A DNA stretch of 64,000 nucleotides from Rostrohypoxylon terebratum. Its lineage: Eukaryota > Ascomycota > Sordariomycetes > Xylariales > Hypoxylaceae. The position numbers were made by a program, and so were the translations under genes. Within the stretch, counting starts at the first letter, position 1, and each line of letters opens with the position of its first letter. Shown piece by piece: positions 11,096 to 22,485 of the stretch. Below the pieces are notes generated by a model. That model worked only from the letters and a program-made list of their open reading frames with translations, did no database searches and was not told where the DNA came from. The stretch spans positions 110,321 through 174,320 of the forward strand of contig MU385922.1 of assembly GCA_022497145.1 (NCBI GenBank). The letters are read 5' to 3'.

Positions 11096-11362
11096 ATGGC
11101 AGCCTTTTTAGGCCCACCAAGCCTAGGAACTTATTATACCAACTCGAGCCCGGATCCCTTATCTCAACTTACTCTGTGTATCATAGGAATCTGCATGGTC
11201 TGCCTCTGTAGTTGCTGTATCTCAGCCACTCGGCCACGCAAAGAGTATGACGCCCGACGATACGTAAATGAACCACGAAGGTATTGCCTCTATATACGTA
11301 TTGTGGGTGGTAGAAAGAAAAACGTGTTAACTTTGAGGGTTAGGGAGGTTCACTATAAGTGA
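11096..11362 (+). CDS. Possible small single-pass membrane protein (hypothetical)
   Basis: Open frame of 88 aa from an ATG in good context (GAAAATGGC), with a TATA-like word and a CA-rich leader upstream. One hydrophobic, cysteine-rich segment at about residues 24-45 (LTLCIIGICMVCLCSCCISA) is followed by a basic, charged tail (TRPRKEYDARRY), the usual pattern of a single-span protein with a cytosolic tail. A GTATTG...GTTAG intron of 61 bp (11281-11341) would also fit and would give a 68-aa product with the same last residues. No family recognised; a chance frame cannot be excluded. Confidence 0.4.
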   Translation: MAAFLGPPSLGTYYTNSSPDPLSQLTLCIIGICMVCLCSCCISATRPRKEYDARRYVNEPRRYCLYIRIVGGRKKNVLTLRVREVHYK

Positions 11363-11787
11363 TTGAAGTCTAGGGTCAATATGTAGCGTGGATGAGTGAA
11401 AGAAACGTTCATGGATTGCGGGAAATACTGATGCGAGTGGTTTAGGATAGCATTGAGGACTACCTCGGGATATTGTATCTAGTCTTATAATAGGAAGTAT
11501 CGGCCTTTGTGGTGGAGGTAATAGGCAAACGGTCGCTGAAGTCTATTTTGGGACTTCGAGGCTTTGTTAATACTAGACGGTCAATCTTTAGTCATGGCCG
11601 ACTATCGGTCTTGGTAATGTCATCCTCGCATACTTCAAAATGGTGGCTATAAAATTGGATAGTGTACTGCTTTGATGGTATTTCCGGTCAATTCGGTTTG
11701 GTATTGTTCGTGATTTGCGTAGGGAGAGGATTATGTGCCCTCTATCACCGATATATCTCAAAAAATCTTGCTGTAGGCATTCTTGCC
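11363..11787. other. Intergenic region, convergent with ARPC2
   Basis: 425 bp between the small plus-strand gene and the ARPC2 stop codon. I see no gene; several short open frames here are shadows of, or extend from, ARPC2 introns and 3' sequence. Confidence 0.5.
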
Positions 11788-13022
11788 CTAGGCCTGAACT
11801 TTGAACGTTCTTCCACTCGCTGTCTTTCTCTCCTTTTCTTCGTTTTCCGGCCTCGCTCTTCGGAGTACTGTGTACAAGATTCGTCAATATTTTGTAATAA
11901 TCATATTGAAGAATCATCTTACCTTGGAGGAAATCTGCTGTCCGCCTTCTCATACGAGAGTGAATGTATGCCTATGTATATTGTTAGTAAAGGGGGGAGA
12001 GTAATAGGGCGAGACTTCCGTACCTTGGACGCTTTGATGTGGTAATGGAAGTAGTCTCGGAATGTCTGGATGTGAGAGATGACATCGGGCATTCGCTGAG
12101 GTGTCAAATGTCGAGGGAACAGAACTTTCCCAGTCAGCCGATATCCTTAGTGAGCACCCCAAGATAAAACATACCGAAAGTGACGTATCCGACCTCTCCA
12201 CCGGTAGTGGCCTGTACGCCGGGGACTCCTTGCAGTTCCAATGGCGGATCATTCCTGAATAGAACTTGGGGTGCGTTCTGGATGGCTCTCCTTCGGGCGT
12301 CGACGAACTCTTGGATGAAGACCTTGCCGAATACTCGATCTGTCTCTTCTCGGAAAATGGTGCTGAAGATGACGGTAACACGGTCGTGGCTTGCCTTAAC
12401 GTAGATGGCTTCTTCGTCGCGGTAATGAATTGCCATGACATCGCCTCCTTCTCTGACTCCCTGTGGCGCTTCCTCCGACGTATACTTTGAGGCGGTTTCC
12501 TTTAGCTTGTAGTGTTCTGCGTAGGCGTGTTCGAAGGGGGCGGCCATTGCGTTTCGCTTTAGTAAGGAGATCTTCTTGACTAGCTCGTCTCGTTCCTCTA
12601 TGGCAGTTGTCAGTATTATACCTACTAATTAAGAAGTCACCGTTATATAATTACCCTTTTCTGCGGGTAGGTTGTCCAGGTCAACTAGGACCGAGAAGTC
12701 ATAGCCGATCTCTGGAGCTACGACGTATTGACCGTACTCGCGTTGGAGGACCTGTTCGGCGCCATACTGGACAAGTTCTTTGAAGCATCGAATTTGAATG
12801 GACACTTGGATCTTGGTCTTGGCTTCTGGAGTCGATATGTGGAAGATCACGCCGTCGAAGTCGGACACGGTCTGGTCGATGGAAGTAGGGGGGGCTCTGA
12901 GTACACCGTCAGTCTTCAAGCTCAAATTGCAGTATCCAAGGGTTTTATTGTTGCACTTACCCATAGAGTCTGTCCTTGAGTATAGACTCTATCAGAACGT
13001 TCTGGTAATCTAGAAGCAGCAT
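11788..13022 (-). CDS. ARPC2: Arp2/3 complex 34 kDa subunit (ARPC2)
   Basis: Core subunit of the Arp2/3 complex, which nucleates branched actin filaments at endocytic patches; ARPC2 with ARPC4 forms the structural core. Six exons: 13022..12961, 12896..12655, 12597..12175, 12124..12024, 11971..11923, 11867..11788, total 318 aa. All five introns (64, 57, 50, 52 and 55 bp) have GT...AG ends and CTGAC/CTAAC-like branch points, and every junction keeps frame. Family signatures in order: MLLLDYQNVLIESIL at the N-terminus, FDGVIFHISTPEAKTK, GYDFSVLVDLDNLPAEK, VMAIHYRDEEAIYVKASHDR, VTVIFSTIFREETDRVFGKV, VGYVTFGVLFPRHL across intron 3, TFRDYFHYHIKASKAYIHSR across intron 4, and a C-terminal RRARPENEEKERKTASG. 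Yeast calls the gene ARC35. It is transcribed divergently from UTP12. Confidence 0.97.
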
Positions 13023-13358
13023 GATGGACGGACTTGACAAGTATACTTGCTTCTAGACTGAGTTTGTGTTGTATAGAGCTGGACTTGAGTGGTGGATAAT
13101 GGATGATGGATGGATGGTGCATGTGTTTAAGGATGCCTTTGGTGGGGCTCAAGCTAAGACTGCTAAGTCCTGCTTACATAACGCAGTTACGTAGGGAAGA
13201 GAGGGTCTGTGCACCGATTCTCATGATAAGAGAACGTCGATAAGAAATTCTTATCGATAAGTCGTGCATCCCTTCAAGTTTTAGAGAAAAAAAGTTAGTG
13301 ATTGAATTTCTTGAATAGAAACAATCGAAGCTTTCAAGAGATCAACACGGTCGCAAAG
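13023..13358. promoter_or_regulatory. Shared divergent promoter, ARPC2 / UTP12
   Basis: 336 bp separate the two start codons. The central part carries GATAAG words at 13225-13230, 13239-13244 and 13256-13261, plus one on the other strand at 13250-13255. Nearer ARPC2 there is an ATGGATGATGGATGGATGG-like short repeat (13096-13116). Confidence 0.7.
13238..13256. promoter_or_regulatory. Palindromic GATAAG element
   Basis: Perfect 9-bp inverted repeat around one central base: CGATAAGAA-A-TTCTTATCG. The arms contain facing GATA-factor sites, and the right edge overlaps a second small palindrome TTATCGATAA (13251-13260). The position between two divergent starts suggests a regulatory role; the factor is unknown. 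Confidence 0.6.
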
Positions 13359-16321
13359 ATGGTCAAGTCATACTTGTATGTTCCAATCAACCTTCATACT
13401 GTCGCATATGGCTTGGGCTAATTTTCATCCTATCTAGAAAGTATGAACATGCCAATTCCTTTGGTCTCGTAACTTCCAGTACATCGAATATCCTCTGGAC
13501 CCAGCAGAATCGTTCTAGCACCGGTGCTGGTCAAGCTGTCGTCGCAGCAAACGAAGAACTCCTATGCTGGGATATAAAGACAGGAGATATTGTTGAACGA
13601 TGGAAGGATGCAAAGTGTTCTTCCCAAGTAACTGCGATCGCGCAGAGTAAGCTCAACGACGATCTGTTTGCAGCGGGCTACGAGGATGGCAGCATTCGAC
13701 TTTGGCGGAGCAAAGACCCGAGTCCTTTCATTACCTTCAACGGACACCGCTCGGCTATTACTGTCCTAGCATTCGACCGATCGGGCGTCCGACTCGCCAG
13801 CGGCTCCAAAGATACCAATGTTATCATTTGGGATTTAGTAGCGGAGGTTGGCCAGTTCAAGCTGAGGGGACATAAGGACCAAATCACAGGATTACAATTC
13901 GTGGAACCCCAGGAGGAAGTCACAGAAGAAGAAGATTCACAGGCAATGGTTCTCGATGGTGCAGGCGATTCTTCATCCGAAGGCTTCCTCCTGACCACAG
14001 GAAAAGACGCGCTAATCAAGCTTTGGGATCTGGGGTCAAGACATTGCATCGAAACACACATTGCGCAAACGAACGGAGAATGTTGGGCACTGGGGCTCTC
14101 GCCTGATTACACTGGATGCATAACCGCAGGGAATGCTGGTGAACTCAAGGTCTGGGGCCTCGATGCTACGACACTAGCTGCTTCGAGGCGACAAGTCGAC
14201 ATGCCTGCAAACATACAATACTTACAAGATCGAGGAACTTTGTTTCGACATGGAAAAGATAAGGCTACCGAAGTCCTCTTTCACCCTCGCCGGGACTACT
14301 TCGCCGTGCACGGATCAGAGAAATCCGTCGAGATATGGAGGATACGTAGCGAATCCGAGATCAAAAAGAGTCTAGCCAGGAAAAAGAAGAGAAGACGAGA
14401 GAAACTTGCGCAAAAGAAAGGAAATGAGAACGGCGAAACTCCTGCGGACCAGGAGGAAGACCAAGACGAAGACCCCAGCACCGCCGACGTGAACGATGCT
14501 TTCGCTCAGCACTTGATTATCCGAACGGGTGGAAAAGTGAAGTCGGTTGATTGGACTGATACCCGAAGCAAGAAGAAGCTAGAACTACTAGTCAGCGCGA
14601 CGAACAACCAACTCGAACTATACAGTATACCCTTGAAGGAGAAGAAATCCAAGCAGGAAGATGTACCCGATTACGAGAGGGCCTTGTCCGTCGAAATCCC
14701 AGGTCACCGAGCGGACATTCGATCATTGGCTTTAAGCTCTGACGATAAATGGCTAGCTTCAGCCTCCAATGGGAGTCTTAAAATCTGGTCAATGCTGACG
14801 CAGAAATGTGGCAAAACATTGGAGTGTGGGTATGCGCTATGTTGTGCGTTCTTACCTGGAGACAAGCTTGTCGTCATCGGCACAAAAAGCGGTGATATCG
14901 AGTTGTTCGAAGTAGCCACAGGTTCTCTGCTTGACAGCGTCAGTGCTCACGAGGGGGCTATTTGGTCCTTGCAGGTTCACCCGGATGGAAGGTCAATAGT
15001 GTCTGGAAGCGCGGATAAATCGGCCAAATTCTGGAAGGTTCAAATCGTCCAAGAGGAGGTTCTTGGAACGACTCGAACTACGTCACGTTTAAAATTGTCT
15101 CACTCGCGAACCTTGAAGGTCGCGGACGACATTCTAAGCCTCAAATTCTCGCCTAATGCCAAGCTCCTAGCTGTTGCTTTATTGGACAGCACGGTTAAGG
15201 TGTTTTTTGTGGACTCGCTCAAACTATACCTTAATCTATACGGCCACAAGCTACCCGTATTGGATATGGATATCTCGTATGACAGCAAGCTGATCGTAAC
15301 ATGCTCGGCAGACAAGAATATCAGGATATGGGGCCTTGACTTCGGCGATTGCCATAAAGCGTTGCTAGGGCACCAAGACAGTATTCTCCAGGTCAAATTT
15401 CTCCCGAATAACCGAGAAGGCAATGGTCATCACTTCTTCAGCGCTAGCAAAGACCGGACAATCAAGTACTGGGACGGTGACAAATTTGAGCAAATCCAGC
15501 GACTCGACGGCCACCACGGGGAGATATGGGCTCTCGCAATCAGCCAGAGCAGCGAACCTCCCTTCATTGTAAGCGCTAGTCACGATAAGAGTATTCGAGT
15601 CTGGGAAGAAACAGACGAACAAATATTCCTCGAGGAGGAAAGAGAGAAGGAGATCGAAGAATTATACGAAAGTACTCTGACGCAGTCCCTGGAGCAAGAT
15701 GCCGACGAAGATGAAAATGGAGAGATCGGGGCCGCAACGAAGCAAACCTCAGAAACGTTGAACCACGGAGAACGAATAGCAGAAGCCTTAGAATTAGGCA
15801 TGGCCGATCTGCACGTCATGCGAGAATGGGAAGAAGCCAAGGCATCTAATCCTCATATCGCACCGCCTCAGCGCGATCCAATGTTCATGGCCCATGGCGG
15901 AATCAGCGCTGAGGAATACGTGATGAAGGTCCTCCAAAGACCAGCAGCATCGGCGCTGAACGACGCACTTCTCGTTCTTCCGTTCGCCTCCGTTCCTATT
16001 CTCTTCACCTTCATCAACCTCTTTGCCATGAGGTCAATGAACATACCTCTGACTTGCAGAGTTCTGTTCTTCATGCTCAAAGCCCATCATCGCCAAATAG
16101 TAGGCAGCAGGACGATGCGAGCTATGCTAGACGGCATCAGGTTGAACCTACGAAAAACTCTGCAAAAGCAGAAAGACGAGATGGGATATAATATAGCGGC
16201 TCTTAAAATAGCAGGGATGCAAATCCAGGATAAGGGAATCAAGGAATACGTGGACGAGAACTGGGACGACGGCACGGACGCGCAGAACGTCAAGAAACGA
16301 GCCTTCGTTCACGTATCGTGA
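13359..16321 (+). CDS. UTP12: U3 snoRNP / small-subunit processome WD-repeat protein Utp12 (Dip2, human WDR3)
   Basis: Nucleolar component of the UtpB module, needed for 18S rRNA maturation. Exon 1 is only 17 nt (13359..13375, MVKSY plus two bases) and exon 2 is 13438..16321, total 966 aa, near the family size of about 940-960. Splicing gives MVKSYLKYEHANSFG, the conserved start. Two WD40 propellers run through about residues 8-720, with repeats ending LWRSKD, IIWDLV, KLWDLG, KVWGLD, KIWSML, KFWKVQ, IRIWGLD, KYWDGD and IRVWEE. A basic stretch (RKKKRRREK) and an acidic one at about 316-350 interrupt the first propeller. The C-terminal Utp12 domain is about residues 800-950 (LNDALLVLPFASVPILFTF; HHRQIVGSRTMRAMLDGIR). 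No truncation or frameshift. Confidence 0.97.
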
Positions 16322-16928
16322 TAAGAATTTATGATATGTAGAATTCTACCCTCCAAAGTTACCCACGTACTATATAAAAATAGAAATTAGTGTATATGAA
16401 GCAAACTCAATTGGAAGATCCAGCCAATGATATCGCCGTACTGAGGTATTTAAGCTCCGAACAGACGGAAAACCGAGAGAGCTCGAAGGTCTTGGCGGGA
16501 GACTAAGAGCTTGGTGAATGTAACGCTATACCCCTCCCCCGCATGTTTTTCCGCACTCTGACGAGGGATAGCGACCAATCAAGTGGGGCTTAACGTTACC
16601 GCCTGTCAGGATCGAGAGTTACCTCGGCATCCGCTTCGACGTCAGCTCTTTCTGTTTTTTTCTTTTTATGCTGTTTTGCTTTTCTTGTGTCGGATCGAAG
16701 CTTTACCGTCGTTCCGTCTGTGGGAGATGGATGGCGAGCCCCGAACCTTGATACCTCATTTGCAGATTATTTTTTTTGTTTTACTCGATAGTAGCTACTA
16801 GGTATACCCTATCACCAAAGCACGCTATGATACTTAAGATCCGAGTCAAAACGAATTGAATTGTATTGCTTATTTACTATACTTATTAGCGTTGAGTTTG
16901 TAAGGGTACACCTTTGTGCGCGTAAGAG
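16322..16928. other. Intergenic region UTP12 to kinase gene
   Basis: 607 bp holding the 3' end of UTP12 and the promoter of the next gene. It has T-rich tracts around 16650-16790 and no gene features. The 72-codon frame at 16583-16801 is not supported. Confidence 0.5.
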
Positions 16929-18190
16929 ATGGCCGGGAAAGTAAGACACCCGATCGATACGGCGGCATTGGAGCGCTACATCAGCCAAAATGTGCCCGAG
17001 ATCAAGGGTCCGTTGGACGTGAAGCAGGTTCGTCAATACAATATCCTTCTTATCTACGCCATCCTGTCTATGCGAGAAAGGGAAAGGACAAGATCAGCTA
17101 TATCTCCCCTTCAAACCAACACAACGATGATGGCCTCTAACCTCTTCACCCACAGTTCGGCTTCGGCCAATCGAACCCGACCTACCAACTCACCTCCTCC
17201 AGCGGCACCAAGTACGTCCTGCGCAAGAAGCCCGCCGGCAAGCTGCTCTCGGCCGCCGCCCACAAAGTCGAGCGCGAGTACCGCATAATCGCCTCCCTCT
17301 CGAGCTCCCCCGTCCCCGTTCCCCGCGCCTACGCCCTCTGCGAAGACCCCTCCATCCTCGGCACGCCCTTCTACATAATGTCCTTCGTCTCCGGGCGCAT
17401 CTTCGAAGACGCCGCCATGCCCTCCGTCTCCCCCACCGAACGAACCGCGCTCTGGAAAGCAGCCGTGGAAGCCCTCGCCTCATTACACAGAGTCGACCCT
17501 GACGCGGTGGGCTTAAGCACCTTCGGCAAGCGGCAAGGCTTCTACGACCGCCAGCTCGCGACCTGGCAACAGATCTGCGCCGCGCAAGCCGCGACGCGCG
17601 ACGTCGACACGGGCGTCCCGGTAGGCGAGATCCCGCACATGGCCGACCTGATGTCCTTTTTCGGGGCCGCCACGCAGCGTCCCAAGGACCGCGCCACCCT
17701 GATCCACGGCGACTACAAGATCGACAACGTCGTCTTTGCCGCGGACGAGGCGCGCGTGGCGGGAATCCTCGACTGGGAGATGAGCACGATCGGGCACCCG
17801 TTGAGCGACCTAGCGAACCTGCTGCACCCGTTCGTGAGCGCTTCGATGGCCTCTAGTAAGGATAGAGCAGCTCCCGCGTCCTCCGTAGCGCACCCGGGCT
17901 TCCTCCCCGACGCGACGCCCGGCCTCCCGACACCTACCCAGATTATCTCCTGGTATGCCGCGGCTGCGGGCTGGACCCCTTCCCCCGAAGATGTAGCCTG
18001 GGCCTGCGCGTTCAGCGTCTTCCGCCTCGCCGCCATATGTCAGGGTATTGCAGCGCGGGTCGCGCGACGCCAGGCCAGCAGTGCCGAAGCCCAAAAGCAT
18101 GCCACCGCTATGCCTTTTCTGGGAGAGTTCGCGTGGGAGTTAGTCAGGAAGGAGCAGGGAAAGACAAGGGCTGGGGGCGCGAAACTTTGA
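16929..18190 (+). CDS. Phosphotransferase (APH/choline-kinase fold), ACAD10/11 kinase-domain type, with C-terminal AKL
   Basis: Kinase-fold enzyme resembling the N-terminal phosphotransferase domain of ACAD10/ACAD11. Exon 1 is 16929..17027 and exon 2 is 17156..18190, with a 128-bp phase-0 intron (GTTCGT donor, CACAG acceptor), total 377 aa. Splicing creates the nucleotide-loop region FGFGQSNPTYQL, then the KYVLRKKPAG lysine strand. The Brenner-type catalytic motif HGDYKIDN is at 217-224 (D219 the catalytic base) and the metal-binding ILDWEMSTIGHPLSDLAN holds D239. The last three residues are A-K-L, a PTS1-type peroxisome signal. The second exon is strongly GC-ending. The mammalian relatives phosphorylate 4-hydroxy acids on the way to beta-oxidation; whether this fungal stand-alone protein does so is inference. 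A general small-molecule kinase is the alternative. Confidence 0.92.
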
Positions 18191-19320
18191 GCGGGCGATG
18201 TGTTGGTATACGTTGGAGCTGGCCGGTCGGTATGCGGACTGACGGGAATATGGTCTCCAAGTCTCCAAGACCAGGTAGGAAAGGGGTTTCTCGTGATAGA
18301 ACTTGAGAAATTTTGGCGAGACTAATGTACGGACTTTGGTCAATTCTCGTACCAGAACAAACCTACAAACGTCGAGGACATATGAGGTGTATATCAAATT
18401 CGAATTTATCTTTTCTATAAACCATGCATGAATGCGATATATATCCCTACGTTGACAGAGTCTCATTTCGCTCTAGAAATCAAATTCAACATGTCACATC
18501 ACTAGAAAAGAGTCCCGAGCTAAGCATTACCGAAGCATAGCTCTCCATTAAGAGCCTGTTTACTTAGCTGAACTACCGTAGTATAATCCATCTTGACAAA
18601 TTATTTAGCGTGGGGACTGCCTGACTTCCGGAGAGATATCTGGGGGAATCTTGATGAATTGGTGATTTTGGGGGGAATGGGGGACGCGTATGTACAGCGG
18701 ATGGTGAGACCTTTTAATCTCGTCGTCGCCTTGAGGCGCAAGATACCCATACGGGGCTGTGTTTGTGAGGGAGGAGACTATCCCAGTCTAGCAACTCGTC
18801 TCCTGTAGAAAAACGAACTCATGCCTTGTCGTCAAATGAGGCTCGGCCCGCGAACGAAACCGGCCATACGTAAAAGAAGAAAAGAATCGTCGAAAACCTT
18901 GTGCGTATCGTGCATCACATAACCACCCTTGCCGTGCCGTAGTAACTCCCATAACGCCCAGCAGAGATGTTCGTGGAGTTGCGAAGTGGAAAATGAGGGG
19001 AAAAACCGCCCGTCAAATCTGCCTTGATGTTTGCCGAACCATCGAAATGCCGCGAGACGAAAATGAAGACCATGCAAATTTCTATGCGGAACACCTGTTC
19101 CATTAAACGTCGCATGCGTGAGAAAGGAAAAAAAAAAAGAAAGAGAATGATAATGTATCGTTCGTGAGTCATCAGCTGTGGCTTCCGTTTACTAGTTGCG
19201 TAAGCGGGAACGACGAAGGCGTTCCAGGAGTTCCAGGCACTCCAGAAGGCGAAGCACCGCAACACGCGCTCCCGGAGAGATGTTTCTTACTAGCCGGTAA
19301 ACCTCCATGGAATCACGTTC
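18191..19320. other. Convergent intergenic region between the kinase and the RING gene
   Basis: 1.13 kb, probably both 3' untranslated regions. It contains an A run around 19128-19140. Open frames at 18593-18808 and 18915-19265 have no domain features and are not called. Confidence 0.5.
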
Positions 19321-21808
19321 CTACATCTGACCATGAGGAACTGAACCGCCATACATAGGCTCGTCCGCGTTCGCCATATAAACTTCCGGTCCAGGGTATG
19401 TCGGAGAGATGGGCGCTGCATGAGACCGCATCGGGGAAGTATACCCATCACGGGGAAGGGGTACATTGCTCATATTCAGCGGGTTGCTATAAGGCTCGAG
19501 GGGATGGGCACTCATCGCCGCCTGGAATGGAAAGGCCGGGACGCTTGCATCGAAGGAAGAACGGCCGTTATTGTTCTGTCCAGACACCGAATGCTGACGA
19601 TTGAGTGAGTGAGGCTGGTTGGTGTTTGTACGGTGCATCCAACTCGAATACTGCTGCTGTGAGTTGTTAGTCACATCCTAATTGATTCAGAAGCCCCGAG
19701 AAATTTAAATTGGAGATGAGAGCGCCACGTGAAGAATTGACCAGACTTACTTGAGATTGAGGTGCGTTGTTCGCCGGAGTTGGTGTGAAATGGGGACGTC
19801 CCGGAGCAAACCCTCGCAGACTACCATGGCGAGGTCGCACTCGTCGCCGATTCTCTCCAGTCTCGTTGAATGGGAGGGGAGAATGGCGCTCTCCGGAGTT
19901 TCCATGCCAAGCTGGAGTTCGAGAACTGTACATCGGCATAGCATCCGCTCTTCTAGACGGAGAACTTCCCGTGGGGCCATACTCGTACTCGAACGGGCTA
20001 TATGTCGTGTCAGCATGAGCAAGCAAATCACGTTGTATGCAAAGACCAAGAAATAAATACCTTGATGCCAGAGAACCGAAACCGTTCAACATAGAGTCAA
20101 GTCGACCTCCCGATTCTGAATCATTACGATCATGGTCTCTACCGGACCGCATTGTCTGCATTTGCATCTGCATCTGGTGATGCTGGCGCAGAAACCGGTA
20201 GACGTTGTGAGCGTTCATAGCCTGACGATACTGAGGCTCAGAAGGGACCCTATCCCGGCAGTAAGGGCAACTGTCCGATTCCTCAAACCACTTCTTGATA
20301 CAATGATCTCCGAATACATGTTTGCATCGTGGCAATCGGAGCGGGCTCTCACTAATGCCTTCGGGGGTCTCAACTCCGTAGTCGTTGTAGCAGATCACGC
20401 AAGCTTTAGTCTCGTTAGCTAGGAATGTATACACTGATTTTTTTTTTCCATGAAACTTACTTCTCTCGTTCTCAGGCAGACTAGCAACACTCACACTCTC
20501 GAGAGAAGTGAGAGCCTTCTTAGATGCCACTCGTTTGGTCGAGATACTACCTCGCATTACTTGTTGTGCCCGAAGACGTCCTTCCGTCCCACCTTCCGTG
20601 TGCGGCCCGGCCACTGCAGCCTCCAAAAGCGACATTGCAACTGCATCAGTATCTGAATCATCGTCACTAGACCAACCAGATTCCGAAGATGGCAATCGCG
20701 TAAGGCCTCGTCTGTCGCGGTTAGCGTTGACTCGGCGCGGCTCAGGAAGAAAACTCTCGTTCGGCATCTCTGTGGGTCGCGCGGTGGAAGCGGCGGCAGT
20801 AGGCGCGCGACGAGAAGAAGAGGACGTATCTAATATTTTATTAGCAATTTGTGTTTGTGTTTGTGAAATTTCCCTAAAAGAAAGTTTTGGGGGGGATGAT
20901 GGCAGAATAGTAAGAAATATGAGTACGGATGACTGAGAAAATAACGTACCAGCTTGGGTAGAGTTTAGCTCATTTCCTGCGCCAACGGGTGATGGCACAT
21001 TAGGTTCCGACATTGAGAGAGATATTGCTGATGGCGTGCTGCTATGTCGAATGAAGTGAGGAGGTGAGTTTCGGTCAGACTGCTGAGCCACACGAGAATT
21101 GTGGGAGAATGTTTGCGTTTGGTTTTGCAAATTGTTGTTTGTGAGAGGCGGAGGAACCGAGTTCATAGATGGAAGGCGACCATTAGTCAATCCGTTCTGT
21201 CTACCAGGGATTCCGGAATTAATCATTAAAGTTCCTGGACCACCTTGACCACTGTGACCACTGTGACCACTTTGGTTACCTGGACCACTTAGACCACTTG
21301 TAGTTCCACTTCTGATTCCACCTGGGGACTGATTCTGGTTGGAGCCTGATGAATTTCCTTGGCTATGTTGGGTCGGAGCGGTGCCTCCAATTCTCGTCAG
21401 GCTCATTATCGGTGTATGGTAATAGGATCGGGGTGACATAGAGGGGTTGTATTGTTCGGGACCCCTCGACGGATAGTGAGGCGGGCTGCCTTGACCCGCA
21501 TTCATGCTCGGAGGCATGTTCCCTAGGCTGAACATATTGTTGGCTTGGTGAATGTCGTTGTGTTCCCATCGAGCGTAAGGATGAGGCATGCTCTGCCAAA
21601 ATCCTGAGGAAGGGTTGGATGAATCGGGACGGTAATTAGGACGAGACGGGAACATCGGCGACTGCTGGTTCTGTTCGGCAGCAGTACGCAAGGCCGGACA
21701 AGCCGAGCGGGCAGCATGGTCCATGGTGGACGAGGAGGTAGGCGAGCCGGCGTGGCTATGCGAGTGCATGTCCTGATGCATCATAAAATCCATCGCTGAA
21801 GGGTCCAT
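19321..21808 (-). CDS. RING-finger protein, probable E3 ubiquitin ligase
   Basis: Five-exon model: 21808..20950, 20829..20461, 20403..20061, 19997..19751, 19656..19321; 717 aa. The N-terminal 400 residues are low complexity (Met/His, Ser, Asn, Gln, Pro) with a Gly/Ser/His repeat around 21235-21300. One RING domain: C411, C414, C436, H438, C444, C455, C458, ending SCPYCRDRV. The usual fifth ligand position (441) is Gly, with His443 two residues later. The C-terminus is Arg/Ser/Pro-rich and ends GGSVPHGQM. Branch points CTAAT, CTAAC, CTGAC and CTAAC precede the four acceptors. An alternative acceptor at 20419 gives a 42-bp intron 2 and five more residues. Introns 1-3 can also be read through without a stop. 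The ATG at 21808 is the first in frame. Substrate and location unknown. Confidence 0.88.
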
Positions 21809-22458
21809 AATGGACACTGATGGAGAGTGGCAGCCTTGCTAAAGAGGCCGTCACTCCCGCTCCTACGTCCCAACAGTTATCGGACTTATAGTCGTCAAGG
21901 CGATGTTCTTGGCGTGAGATCGTTAATCTTTTAAGTGACAAAGTGGGGTGGGGTTCTGGCTATGGCACTTAGAAGGAATGAGATATCTCAAAGGTGGGTG
22001 TTAATGTTAGTTGGCTTGTTGATTATCAAGATATCGACTTTTGGGGGGAAGACGGAGGTCATGCCCGGAAATACGGACGTGTGTGAAGGTTGTGAAGGTG
22101 GGTAGTTGACGACAGGCAATGGTGATAGACGCAAGTAAATATTTAACACCGGTGGTGAAAAATACCATGCATCCGAGACGCCGGTTCAATGCTGGACTGG
22201 CAGACTGGGCAAGAAATACTGTGCGTCAAGGCGTGCCAAAGGATGTTACTGTATTGTACTTGGTACTGTCCACCCTGTATGAACTGTATGAACTGTACGA
22301 ACACCGGAGCGTGTGCGGGGGCGTGACGACAAAAGATGGTGACGAAGATTGACGAAGATCCGACTGTACGAGACCAAGGAAGCAGACTAATTATGTGGAA
22401 ATTGCACCTCCTTACGATGCTCTCCGGCGTGGGCGGTGTGACTGTTGGATGCCTACTA

Positions 22459-22485
22459 CTGCTGTAGCTGCTGTAGCTGCTGTAG
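22459..22485. repeat. Tandem 9-mer CTGCTGTAG x3
   Basis: Three exact copies in the upstream region of the RING gene. Confidence 0.9.

Noticed and set aside
11336..11345. AGGGTTAGGG decamer, on the minus strand a possible telomerase RNA template
   Set aside because: A single 10-bp match is not very unlikely in 64 kb, no pseudoknot or conserved core was identified, and it overlaps a possible small gene.
18915..19265. 116-codon minus frame downstream of the RING gene
   Set aside because: Likely the RING gene 3' untranslated region; no domain features.
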